A DNA stretch of 64,000 nucleotides from Halostreptopolyspora alba (GTDB taxonomy: Bacteria > Actinomycetota > Actinomycetes > Streptosporangiales > Streptosporangiaceae): assembly GCA_003725585.1 (NCBI GenBank), contig RJMB01000001.1, positions 1-64,000 on the forward strand. The letters are read 5' to 3'. Positions 1 to 7,584 of this stretch are shown one piece after another. Position 1 is the first letter of the stretch; every line of letters begins with the position of its first letter. The notes beneath the pieces are model-generated. The model was given only the letters and a program-made list of their open reading frames with translations. It ran no database searches and was not told the DNA's origin. Position numbers and translations under genes: made by a program.

Positions 1-55
1 CAAGCGCTCACTCATCGCTTACGACCACTGAGCCGTGCCCACCATTTCCCATCAA

Positions 56-163
56 CGATCTAGGGGCCTCCGCCCGTAGGTGACGCTCGTGAATCTATGG
101 CTGTTTTTTCGCGCCAGAAGAGTCAAAACAGCACGATCACCGACGGTTCGGTTTCGGTGAGCG
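56..163 (+). repeat. Leader-like 108-bp sequence, left copy
   Basis: This sequence recurs in the same orientation at 21268-21376 with roughly 85% identity by eye. Shared blocks include GGGGCCTCCGCCCGTAGG, CTCGTGAATCTATG and AAAACAGCACGATCA. It sits directly upstream of a degenerate CRISPR repeat in the correct orientation, is relatively A/T-rich near that repeat, and faintly resembles the array 3 leader. I read it as an orphan CRISPR leader relic; the leader assignment is inference, the duplication is seen. Confidence 0.6.
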
Positions 164-191
164 TGCTCCCCATTCGCGGGGATGGTTGCCC
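163..191 (+). repeat. Solo degenerate CRISPR repeat
   Basis: The unit begins GTGCTCCCC, continues with a loop shortened by two bases and then GCGGGGATGGT, matching the I-E repeats of arrays 1-3 at both stem arms. No second repeat follows at 61 nt, so it is a lone relic behind the leader-like element. Confidence 0.6.
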
Positions 192-205
192 GCGTAGCAG
201 AACAC

Positions 206-244
206 AAAAGCCGCCCCAGGGTGCGACCACACCCCAGGGGCGGC
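206..244 (-). terminator. Intrinsic terminator of the 97/96-aa gene pair
   Basis: The arms GCCGCCCC and GGGGCGGC (with further pairing GGGTG/CACCC inside) form a strong hairpin. On the minus strand it is followed by TTTT. It lies 55 bp downstream of the minus-strand gene ending at 299, so it terminates that operon. Confidence 0.8.
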
Positions 245-298
245 CCCGGGCATTCCCGTTTCTACTCACCTGTGGGTTCGCGGGGCGAAGCCCAAAGG

Positions 299-589
299 TC
301 ATTCCTCGTCCGCCGCGTCATCGGGGGTCGCGAGTTCAAGCACGCGAGCGAGCAGCCGGACGGAGTCACTACGCAGAGTTCGCCCGTTTCCGTTGTTGAA
401 TCGCGGTCGCGCGGCGTAGGGGGCTGAGCGGTTCCAGGGGTGGTACTCGATACGCCACCAGGTTCCGAACTCCTCGTGCAACGGGACAAGTACCTCGGGC
501 AAGTCCGGATCAGGCGGATCGACGGAGTGAACGGTGTCGGTGGGACTCGCGTCCTCCGTGTTCCGCATCGGAACAGTAGGCTCAACCAT
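299..589 (-). CDS. Conserved hypothetical protein (96 aa)
   Basis: The function is not recognised. The central block, with PLHEEFGTWWRIEYHP and then APYAARPRF, is clearly homologous to the truncated protein encoded at 21044-21292 (PLHEEFRHWWRIDYDP, APYTARPRF), so this is the intact reference copy of a small family duplicated across the CRISPR island. The C-terminus here continues about 24 residues past the GRTLR motif, whereas the other copy is interrupted there. The ATG overlaps the stop of the upstream 97-aa gene by 8 bp, so the two are translationally coupled. A strong terminator follows. Small proteins of this type often neighbour XRE/DUF397 regulators in actinomycetes. Confidence 0.7.
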   Translation of the reverse strand: MVEPTVPMRNTEDASPTDTVHSVDPPDPDLPEVLVPLHEEFGTWWRIEYHPWNRSAPYAARPRFNNGNGRTLRSDSVRLLARVLELATPDDAADEE

Positions 590-875
590 GGTTACCAGCC
601 CTCTCGTTCTGCTTCTGAGCCCTCACCCATTCGCGCACCAGATCACGAAGCTGCCCCAACGCCTCAATCGCAGCGATAACACCATCAACGTCCGGTTCGG
701 TCACGGCGGGCGGAGCGATGCTCGAATCCACCATCTCGGCCTCCCGGAACGCCAAGTACCGTCCATGCTGAGGAAGCCACACACACCGCCACCCAGGAAT
801 CACGGCCGCCACACGCTCGGCTTCACGGTCATGTATGTCCCTCCGTGAGTAGAAGCAGCTATGAGTCCTTTGCAT
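582..875 (-). CDS. Hypothetical protein (97 aa)
   Basis: The family is not recognised. An AAGGAG ribosome-binding site lies 5 nt before the ATG at 875; a GTG two codons upstream is less well placed. The N-terminal half contains a compact hydrophobic stretch (AAVIPGWRCVWLPQHGRYLAF) resembling small actinobacterial DUF proteins that bind nothing obvious. The C-terminal half is a predicted amphipathic helix (VIAAIEALGQLRDLVREWV). The gene overlaps the 96-aa gene and diverges from the XRE regulator at 1012 across a 136-bp intergenic region. No catalytic motif is visible. Confidence 0.6.
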   Translation of the reverse strand: MQRTHSCFYSRRDIHDREAERVAAVIPGWRCVWLPQHGRYLAFREAEMVDSSIAPPAVTEPDVDGVIAAIEALGQLRDLVREWVRAQKQNERAGNHG

Positions 876-1011
876 TGGCACTCCTTGTTATGTAGCGCTG
901 TGACTTGCTGGGGCTCAGTCTGCGGAGGCGACTCCCACCAGCGCTAGGCCACAGGGATATTCCTGTTCAGACACTCCCTCCTCGTGAACTCTCTGTGAGA
1001 TTCTGTGTTAT

Positions 1012-1779
1012 GTGAATGAGCTACATAGGGAACTGCGTCGCTTGCGAAAACAAAACGGACTCACGCAAGCGCAGGTAGCAAAAGCTGTCGGGTACGTCCC
1101 ATCAGCGGCGTCCAACTGGGAAACCGGACGAACAAGCCCAGACCGGGCTACCGTGAAGCGCCTCGACGACTTCTTTGAAGCGCGAGGAGGGCTAGTCCAA
1201 ATATGGGATGAAACTACACAGGAGGATGGTGTTCCTCCGTGGTTGCGGGATGATAAGCAGCTCTCAGAGCGCGCTGTATCCATCGAGGTTGTCACGCCTG
1301 TGTTGGTCCCCGCGCTGCTGGAGTCTCCCCTGTATGCGCGGTACGCACTGGCCGAGGGTCGACCGTCGGATCCCATGGGGGCCATTGATGAGTTGGTTCA
1401 GCTCCGCTGCGCACAACTCGACCAGCTGGGGCGGGATGTTCGGGTGTTCGCGACGTTCCCAGAGGCGGGATTGACCGGAGTTCCTTACGCAGTCCGCAAG
1501 GAGCAAGCGGCTCACCTGCTGGAGCGTATAGCGTCCGATCGGGTGCGGGCTCACATGATCCCGGCCGGAAGCATCCTCGCAGGAGTCACGTCGCCGTTCC
1601 AGATCTACAGACTTCAGGACGGCTCACGGGTAGCAACGTCTGAACACACGAACGGGACTATCCTCGTGAACGAGACCTCAGGTGTGCAGCGCCTCCAGGA
1701 TCTTGCGCGTAACGCGCTCGGTAGTGCGCTCCCCGTAGACGACACCCTCCGACGATTGAAGGAGATCAACGATGAATGA
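1012..1779 (+). CDS. XRE-family regulator with DUF5753-type C-domain
   Basis: An N-terminal helix-turn-helix (about residues 5-60, with GLTQAQVAKAVGY then SAASNWETGR) is followed by a DUF5753-like domain. Its hallmark, a short P-x-LL-x-S/T-P-x-YAR motif, appears as VPALLESPLYARYAL near residue 100. Such proteins pair with DUF397 partners and act as morphogenetic or stress regulators in actinomycetes. The GTG start gives 255 aa, a normal length. Its last 8 bp overlap the DUF397 start, indicating a coupled pair. The gene diverges from the 97-aa gene. A second pair of the same type lies inverted at the other end of the CRISPR island, but sequence similarity between the two XRE proteins is only family-level. 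Confidence 0.85.
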   Translation: MNELHRELRRLRKQNGLTQAQVAKAVGYVPSAASNWETGRTSPDRATVKRLDDFFEARGGLVQIWDETTQEDGVPPWLRDDKQLSERAVSIEVVTPVLVPALLESPLYARYALAEGRPSDPMGAIDELVQLRCAQLDQLGRDVRVFATFPEAGLTGVPYAVRKEQAAHLLERIASDRVRAHMIPAGSILAGVTSPFQIYRLQDGSRVATSEHTNGTILVNETSGVQRLQDLARNALGSALPVDDTLRRLKEINDE

Positions 1780-1948
1780 GTGGCGCACCTCCAGCTACTC
1801 CCAGAACGGGGGGCAGTGCGTTGAATTTCGAGGGCATGAGAGCGGCGCGGATGTCCGCGACACCAAGCACAGGGAGCACGGCCACATCACGTTCCCCGCA
1901 TCGGAGTGGTCGGCCTTCCTGCGGGGCCTTCGCGAAGAGCAGTTCTAG
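1772..1948 (+). CDS. DUF397 family protein (58 aa)
   Basis: This small gene reads MNEWRTSSYSQNGGQC, then VEF, a VRDTKHR strand and a terminal SEWSAFLRGLR helix. That is the standard DUF397 layout (W-R-T/K-S-S-x-S at the N-terminus, VRDSK in the middle, W-x-x-F-L near the end). It overlaps the XRE gene by 8 bp. DUF397 proteins are partners, often antagonists, of the adjacent XRE protein. The stop codon is only 23 bp from the first recognisable repeat of degenerate array 1, so no terminator separates the pair from the CRISPR locus. Confidence 0.85.
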   Translation: MNEWRTSSYSQNGGQCVEFRGHESGADVRDTKHREHGHITFPASEWSAFLRGLREEQF

Positions 1949-1970
1949 TTTCCGTTGGGCATCCATCCTC

Positions 1971-2256
1971 GCAATGCCCGCACGCGCGAGGATGGTCCCA
2001 ACATCCGACATTGCGCTACCTCCGTCGGGTGCTGCTCCCCGCCGCACGCGCGGGGATGATCCCGGTCCTCCCAGTCCAGCGTGCGGCCATAGGCTCTGCT
2101 CCCCGCACGTCCCCGCACGCGCGGGGATGGTCCTCCAATCACTTTCAACGTGGACGCGGACACGACCTGTCTCCCCGCACGTGCGGGATGGTCCCCCTCA
2201 CTGCTCACAGCGGCGCGTCCTTTCCCTCTGCTCCCCGCGTACGCGGGGTCTTCATG
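1971..2256 (+). CRISPR. CRISPR array 1: degenerate, leaderless, five repeats
   Basis: There are five repeat units at about 1971-1999, 2032-2063, 2096-2134, 2167-2195 and 2228-2256. The four spacers are each exactly 32 nt (2000-2031, 2064-2095, 2135-2166, 2196-2227). No repeat is intact: the first lacks the 5' arm, the second has a 3-nt insertion, the third carries a 10-nt partial internal duplication, the fourth has an indel pair and the fifth loses its 3' half. Where intact the repeats start CTGCTCCCC, like array 2. No leader precedes it, since the DUF397 gene abuts. It is probably an inactive remnant, although conserved spacer length argues it was once functional. Confidence 0.85.
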
Positions 2257-2290
2257 GGGGTCGGCCACCCCCATGGCCGTTTTCGGCCAT
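2256..2290. promoter_or_regulatory. Two adjacent inverted repeats upstream of cas3-cse1
   Basis: GGGGGT-cggcc-ACCCCC (2256-2272) is immediately followed by the perfect palindrome ATGGCCG-tttt-CGGCCAT (2273-2290). The second ends 24 bp before the chosen cas start. They could be operator sites or RNA hairpins controlling the cas operon. Neither is followed by a T-tract in the + direction. Confidence 0.5.
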
Positions 2291-2314
2291 ACGGATGGTC
2301 GCGTTCGCCGGCGC

Positions 2315-5300
2315 ATGTCGCCGATTACCGATGAAATATGCCCCATGCCCCCCATTGATGACTCTGGTCTCACGCGAGGCTCACTGTCGGAGGTGACCCA
2401 GTCCGCGTGGGCCAAGCACAACTTCGAGGACCAGGCATGGTTGCCGTTGTGGCGCCACATGGCCGACAGTGCGGCCGTGGCCGGTGAGTTGTGGGACACC
2501 TGGCTTCCTGACCAGGTCACGAGGCTCGTCGCGGAGGCTCTGCCGGAAGGTGAGGACGACGCCCGGCGGCTCGTGACCTGGCTGGCGTGCGTGCACGACA
2601 TCGGGAAACTGACCCCGGCGTTCGCCTGCCAGGTCGATGGTCTGGCAAATCGGATGCGGGATCGCGGGCTTGGTATGCCCACGTCCAAGGCGATGGGTGA
2701 GGACCGCAGGATCGCGCCGCACGGGCTGGCCGGGCAGGTCCTGCTGCAACGTTGGCTCGTCGAGCGTCATGGCTGGACACAAGCCAGTACTCTGCAACTT
2801 TCCGCCGTCGTCGGCGGGCACCACGGGGTCCCGCCGAGTCACGCCGCGGTCAGGGAGGTGCTCGAGCACCCGGAGCTTCTCTGGGCTCGCGGGAGCGAGT
2901 CCGCCTGGCACGGCGCCCAGTGGGAACTGCTCGACTGGGCGGCCGGCGGGTGCCGGACGGCGGGCCGCCTTACCGAGTGGCGCGACCTCAAGCTGCCGCA
3001 GCCGGCGCAGGTCATCCTCAGCGCCCTGGTGATCGTCGCGGACTGGATCGCGTCCTCGCGGGACTTCTTCCCCCTGGATCAGGACGGCCCACTGGACGAT
3101 CCGGATCGGCTGGCTGATGCCTGGCGGGCGTTGCGGCTCCCGGGTCCCTGGGCTCCCGTGTCGCCCACCCTCGACCCGGATGGGCTCATCGCCGCACGGT
3201 TCGACCTCCCCGATGGGGCTGTGGCCCGCCCCGTCCAGGCGGAGGCGGTGCGCCTGGCCCAGTGGATGCCCGCCCCCGGAATGCTGATCATCGAGGCCCC
3301 CATGGGAGAGGGGAAAACCGAGGCCGCGTTCGCCGCCGTCGAGATCCTGGCCGCCCGCACCGGCGCCGGCGGGTGCTTCGTCGCGTTGCCCACCATGGCC
3401 ACCGGCAACGCCATGTTCAGCCGAATGACGAAGTGGCTGCGGCACCTCCCCGACGACCAGTCCGGTCACCCCACGTACACGGTCACCCTCGCCCATTCCA
3501 AGGCCGGCCTGAACGACGAGTACGCGGGACTGGCGCGCGTACCGGGACACCGTTCGTCCGGCATCGAACTCGACGGTGACGACCACCGACCAGGTTCGCG
3601 GGCCGCGTCGCTCCCGGCGGAGCTCATCGCCCACCACTGGCTACGGGGCCGCAAGAAGGCGATGCTCGCGTCGTTCACGGCGGGAACCATCGACCAGTTG
3701 CTGTTCGCGGGCCTGAAGAGCCGGCACCTCGCGCTGCGGCACCTCGCGGTCGCGGGAAAAGTGGTGGTGATCGACGAGGCCCACGCCTACGACACCTACA
3801 TGACCAGCTACCTGGACCGCGTCCTGGCATGGCTCGGGGCCTACGGGGTTCCGGTGGTGGTGCTGTCGGCCACCCTGCCCGCGCGCCGTCGCACCGAACT
3901 CGCCGGTGCCTACGCCGGTAAAAGCGCCGCTGGTGAACTCGAAACCGTGGGCGACGCGCGCGCGTACCCGCTGCTGACCGCCGTTGGCGCTGAGGGGCCA
4001 ATCCTGACCGCCACACCGGCCGCGTCGGGCCGTGGCACTGCGGTGCTCCTCGAACGCGTCGACGACGACCGCACCGTCCTCGCCGACCGGTTGGCCACGG
4101 AATTGCGCGACGGGGGGTGCGCCGTGGTCGTCCGGAACACGGTCCGCCGGGTGCACGAAACCGCACACCACCTCCGCGACCGGTTCGCGGCCACGGGGCT
4201 CGACCTGCCGGTGAGTGTGGCCCATGCCCGGTTCCTCGACCTGGACCGGGCCGCCAACGACAGGTGGCTGCTGGATACGTTCGGGCCGCCGGGCCGGGCA
4301 ACCGGTGGTTCCCGACCGAGGGCGCACGTCGTGGTCGCCAGTCAGGTGGTGGAACAGTCTCTCGACCTCGACTTCGACCTGATGGTCACCGACCTCGCGC
4401 CTGTGGATCTGTTGTTGCAGCGCATGGGCCGGTTGCACCGGCACGACCGGGAACGGCCCGCGCCCCTGCGCACCCCGCGCTGTCTCGTCGCCGGGGCCGA
4501 CTGGTTGGCGAACCCGCCCCGGCCGGACGCGGGGTCGCGCACGATCTACGGGGAGTACGCGCTCTTGCGCGCCGCGGCCGTACTGCACCCCTACCTCTAC
4601 TCCGACACCTCGGAGGAGGGTCCGGTGCGGCTCCCCGAGGACATCAACCCGCTGGTCCAACACGCCTACGGTGACGATCCGGCGGGGCCGCCCGCGTGGC
4701 ACGAGGCCATGGAGAACGCGCGCTCCGAGCACGACGTGCACCAGTCCGTCCAGGAGCGGGACGCCAGGACGTTCCGGGTCGCGAGCCCCGGCCGCCCCGG
4801 CCGGAGCCTGGTGGGGTGGGTCGAGGCGGGCGTCGGTGACGCCGACGACAGCGCGACCGGGCGGGCGCAGGTGCGCGACAGCCCCGACACCATCGAGGTC
4901 CTCGTGGTGCGCCGCCGCGCCGACCGGACCCTGGCCACGGTTCCCTGGCTCGCCGAGGGGATGGGCGACCGGGAGCTCCCGACCGACGCCGTGCCCCCAC
5001 CCCACCTCGCGCGGACCGTCGCCCGCTGCGCGTTGCGCCTGCCGTTCCCCTTCACCTTCGAAAGCCGCATCGATCGGGTGGTCGCCGAACTCGAACAGTA
5101 CTGCGTCGAGAAGTGGCAGGAGAAGGACTCCTACTGGTTGGCGGGGGAGCTGCTCCTGGTGTTGGACGAGAACTGTCGCACCTCCCTCGCGGGCTACGAA
5201 CTCACATACTCCCGCGCCGACGGCCTTGAGGTGATCATGCCCGGTCAGGAAAACCGGACCACGTTCGATCTCGCCACACGACCCTGGATCCCCGTTCAGT

Positions 5301-6907
5301 ACCTGAACGGGACCGAAGCCGAGCTGTCGCTCTTCGAGGTGTTCGAACAGGCGCACACGGTGCGCCGCATCGTCGGTGACCTCCCGACCCAGGAGTTCGC
5401 CCTGGTGCGGCTGCTACTCGCGGTGCTGCACGATGTGGTCGACGGTCCCCAAGATGGTGAGCACTGGGCGGAACTGTGGCGGGAGGGTCTCCCGCTCGCC
5501 GACATCGGCGACTACCTCAGCCGGCACCGCGACCGGTTCGACCTGCTGCATCCCGAAACCCCCTTCTACCAGGTGGCCGACTTGCGTACGGCCAAGGACG
5601 AGATTTCCTCGCTGGACCGGATCGTCGCTGACGTGCCCAACGGGACACGTTTCTTCACCATGCGGACCAACGGCGCGCAACGGTTGGGGTTCGCCGAGGC
5701 GGCGCGCTGGGTGGTGCACGCCCACGCCTACGACCCGGCCGGAATCAAGTCCGGCGCGGTGGGCGACCCCCGCGTGAAGAACGGGAAAGGCTACCCGCAA
5801 GGGCTCGGATGGGCGGGGAACCTGGGTGGGGTCTTCGTGGAGGCCGACACGCTGCGCGACACCCTGCTACTGAACCTGGTCGCCACCGACACCGAGCACC
5901 TCACCAACGACGAGCACGACCGCCCCGCGTGGAGATTCGACCCGCCGGGCGCGGCGCCCCTGGCCGGGGCGGAGGCCGTACTACGCCCCCATGGGCTTCG
6001 GGACCTCTACACCTGGCAGAGCCGCCGGCTGCGACTGCACCACGACAGCGACGGGGTCCACGGGGTGGTGCTGGGCTACGGCGACCCACTCGACGCCCGC
6101 GACGCCCACACCCGCGAACCGATGACGGCGTGGCGGCGCAGCCAGACGCAGGAACGCAAACTCAAACGCTCGCCGGTCTACATGCCCAGGACCCACGATC
6201 CCGGACGCATGGCCTGGCGTGGTCTCTCCGCACTCGTGCGATCCGCACCGGAAAGCTCCGGTCAGCGTCACGAGGCCGCCGAGAACATCACACCCCCGAT
6301 CATGGACTGGGTGGCCCGCCTGACCAACGAAGGTCATCTCGATCGGGACTATCGCATCCGCCCCCGCACCATCGGTGCCGTCTACGGCACCCAGCAGTCG
6401 GTCATCGACGAGGTGGTCGACGACCGGTTCATGATGGCCGTTGTGGTGCTGCACCAGCACACCCCGGAGTTCGCGAGGACGGCGTTGGACGCGGTACGGA
6501 AAGCCGACAGTGCCGTCACCGTCCTGGGCCAGCTGGCCGCGGACCTCGCCCTCGCCTCGGGTACGGAGCCCGCGCCGGCTCGTGACACCGCCCGCGATCG
6601 CGGGTTCGGCGCCCTCGACGGCGAGTTCCGCGCGTGGCTCGCGGACCTCGCTCCCGGTACCGATCCCGACACCCACCACACGCGGTGGCAGGACACGGCG
6701 TGGCGGTGCGTGCGCGAGATCGGCGACGAGCTCGTGCGGCACGCCGGCGAATCCGCCTGGACGGGACGCATCGTCACAGCCTCGGGTGGCGAGCAATGGC
6801 TCAGCGCTGCCCATGCGGAACGCCGGTTCTATCGCACGTTGGCCACCAGGCTCCCCAACCGGACCGGAGTGGCCGAACCCCCGCAACCGACCGAGGCGGA
6901 CGAATGA
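2315..6907 (+). CDS. cas3-casA: Cas3-Cse1 (Cas8e) fusion, type I-E interference
   Basis: One 1530-aa protein joins the HD-nuclease/helicase Cas3 to the Cascade large subunit Cse1. Cas3 features, in order: a metal-binding HDIGK motif (H94-D95), GGHHG near 160, Walker A-like MGEGKT (330-335), DEAH (487-490), an LSATLPA motif III, SQVVEQSLDLDFD and the QRMGRLHRH arginine finger. Cse1 begins at about residue 979 with RTTFDLATRPWIPVQ, a signature of the family, and continues with SLFEVF, LHPETPFYQV and the C-terminal helical bundle. There is no stop or frameshift between the parts. Candidate starts are ATG 2273, 2315 and 2345; none has a good Shine-Dalgarno. It overlaps cse2 by 4 bp (ATGA). Such fusions are known in some Streptomyces-like I-E loci, where Cas3 is pre-attached to Cascade. 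Confidence 0.95.
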   Translation: MSPITDEICPMPPIDDSGLTRGSLSEVTQSAWAKHNFEDQAWLPLWRHMADSAAVAGELWDTWLPDQVTRLVAEALPEGEDDARRLVTWLACVHDIGKLTPAFACQVDGLANRMRDRGLGMPTSKAMGEDRRIAPHGLAGQVLLQRWLVERHGWTQASTLQLSAVVGGHHGVPPSHAAVREVLEHPELLWARGSESAWHGAQWELLDWAAGGCRTAGRLTEWRDLKLPQPAQVILSALVIVADWIASSRDFFPLDQDGPLDDPDRLADAWRALRLPGPWAPVSPTLDPDGLIAARFDLPDGAVARPVQAEAVRLAQWMPAPGMLIIEAPMGEGKTEAAFAAVEILAARTGAGGCFVALPTMATGNAMFSRMTKWLRHLPDDQSGHPTYTVTLAHSKAGLNDEYAGLARVPGHRSSGIELDGDDHRPGSRAASLPAELIAHHWLRGRKKAMLASFTAGTIDQLLFAGLKSRHLALRHLAVAGKVVVIDEAHAYDTYMTSYLDRVLAWLGAYGVPVVVLSATLPARRRTELAGAYAGKSAAGELETVGDARAYPLLTAVGAEGPILTATPAASGRGTAVLLERVDDDRTVLADRLATELRDGGCAVVVRNTVRRVHETAHHLRDRFAATGLDLPVSVAHARFLDLDRAANDRWLLDTFGPPGRATGGSRPRAHVVVASQVVEQSLDLDFDLMVTDLAPVDLLLQRMGRLHRHDRERPAPLRTPRCLVAGADWLANPPRPDAGSRTIYGEYALLRAAAVLHPYLYSDTSEEGPVRLPEDINPLVQHAYGDDPAGPPAWHEAMENARSEHDVHQSVQERDARTFRVASPGRPGRSLVGWVEAGVGDADDSATGRAQVRDSPDTIEVLVVRRRADRTLATVPWLAEGMGDRELPTDAVPPPHLARTVARCALRLPFPFTFESRIDRVVAELEQYCVEKWQEKDSYWLAGELLLVLDENCRTSLAGYELTYSRADGLEVIMPGQENRTTFDLATRPWIPVQYLNGTEAELSLFEVFEQAHTVRRIVGDLPTQEFALVRLLLAVLHDVVDGPQDGEHWAELWREGLPLADIGDYLSRHRDRFDLLHPETPFYQVADLRTAKDEISSLDRIVADVPNGTRFFTMRTNGAQRLGFAEAARWVVHAHAYDPAGIKSGAVGDPRVKNGKGYPQGLGWAGNLGGVFVEADTLRDTLLLNLVATDTEHLTNDEHDRPAWRFDPPGAAPLAGAEAVLRPHGLRDLYTWQSRRLRLHHDSDGVHGVVLGYGDPLDARDAHTREPMTAWRRSQTQERKLKRSPVYMPRTHDPGRMAWRGLSALVRSAPESSGQRHEAAENITPPIMDWVARLTNEGHLDRDYRIRPRTIGAVYGTQQSVIDEVVDDRFMMAVVVLHQHTPEFARTALDAVRKADSAVTVLGQLAADLALASGTEPAPARDTARDRGFGALDGEFRAWLADLAPGTDPDTHHTRWQDTAWRCVREIGDELVRHAGESAWTGRIVTASGGEQWLSAAHAERRFYRTLATRLPNRTGVAEPPQPTEADE

Positions 6908-7572
6908 AACGAGAACCTGTCAGCGCCGAGCACCGACCGGACCGCGAGCCCGTGGGCAAGGTGGCGGACTTCAGGATCAGCTCCCTCCAGGGCGGGTACC
7001 GCGCGGACCACCCCGAAGCGGTCGCCCTCATGGCCAGGCTTCGCCGCGGGGCCGGGAAGCTGCCTCACGACACACCGGAGCTGTGGGGAGAGACGTATCT
7101 CGCCTCGGACTTCGCCGAGCTTCCGTGGAACCCCACTGAGGAGGAAGAAGAACGAGCGGAGACCGCCATCCACGTCGCCTTCACGCTGTACGCGCTGCAC
7201 CAGCAGTCCGTGCGCGACGGCCGGATGCACCGGCGGCCGGTCCGCAACCACGGGTACCGCCGCGACCACGACCTTGGGTCCGCCATGCGGCGACTCATGG
7301 GCGAAGAGATCGACGAACCCCTGCGCAAACGCTTCGTTCACGCCGGCACCGCGACCACCATCGGTCCCCTCGCCTTTCGGCTGCGCGGCCTCGTGCGTCT
7401 CCTGCGCGCTTCCGGTGTCGCGCTGGACTACGGCCTGCTCGCCGACCAGCTGTACACCGCCCAGCGAGAAGGGGGCATGCGGCGAGTCCGCCGGGACTGG
7501 GGGAGGGGATTCGTCTCCTACCGCCCTGACGACGAGTCGGCCAACGACGCCACCACCACCGAGAGCCAGTAA
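6904..7572 (+). CDS. casB: Cse2 (CasB), Cascade small subunit
   Basis: This 222-aa basic helical protein shows the Cse2 pattern: an internal ALHQQS helix, the MHRRPVRNHGYRRD arginine-rich stretch, and a C-terminal LDYGLLADQLYTAQR segment followed by a WGRGF motif. Two Cse2 copies line the belly of Cascade and stabilise crRNA and the displaced target strand. The ATG overlaps the cas3-cse1 stop by 4 bp, so it is translationally coupled. About 12 bp separate it from cas7e. Its length is slightly above the E. coli protein, normal for actinomycetes. Confidence 0.92.
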   Translation: MKREPVSAEHRPDREPVGKVADFRISSLQGGYRADHPEAVALMARLRRGAGKLPHDTPELWGETYLASDFAELPWNPTEEEEERAETAIHVAFTLYALHQQSVRDGRMHRRPVRNHGYRRDHDLGSAMRRLMGEEIDEPLRKRFVHAGTATTIGPLAFRLRGLVRLLRASGVALDYGLLADQLYTAQREGGMRRVRRDWGRGFVSYRPDDESANDATTTESQ

Positions 7573-7584
7573 GGAAGATACCCC

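Noticed and set aside
582..875. Anti-CRISPR candidate next to the CRISPR island
   Set aside because: No sequence link to known anti-CRISPR or Aca families; small size and location alone are not evidence.
1776..2688. Open frames across degenerate array 1 on both strands
   Set aside because: They encode repeat-derived peptides and overlap the DUF397 gene or cas3; no family resemblance.
2381..6886. Long antisense frames opposite cas3-cse1 (up to 571 aa)
   Set aside because: High-GC shadow frames of the real gene with biased Arg/Gly/Pro content and no domains.
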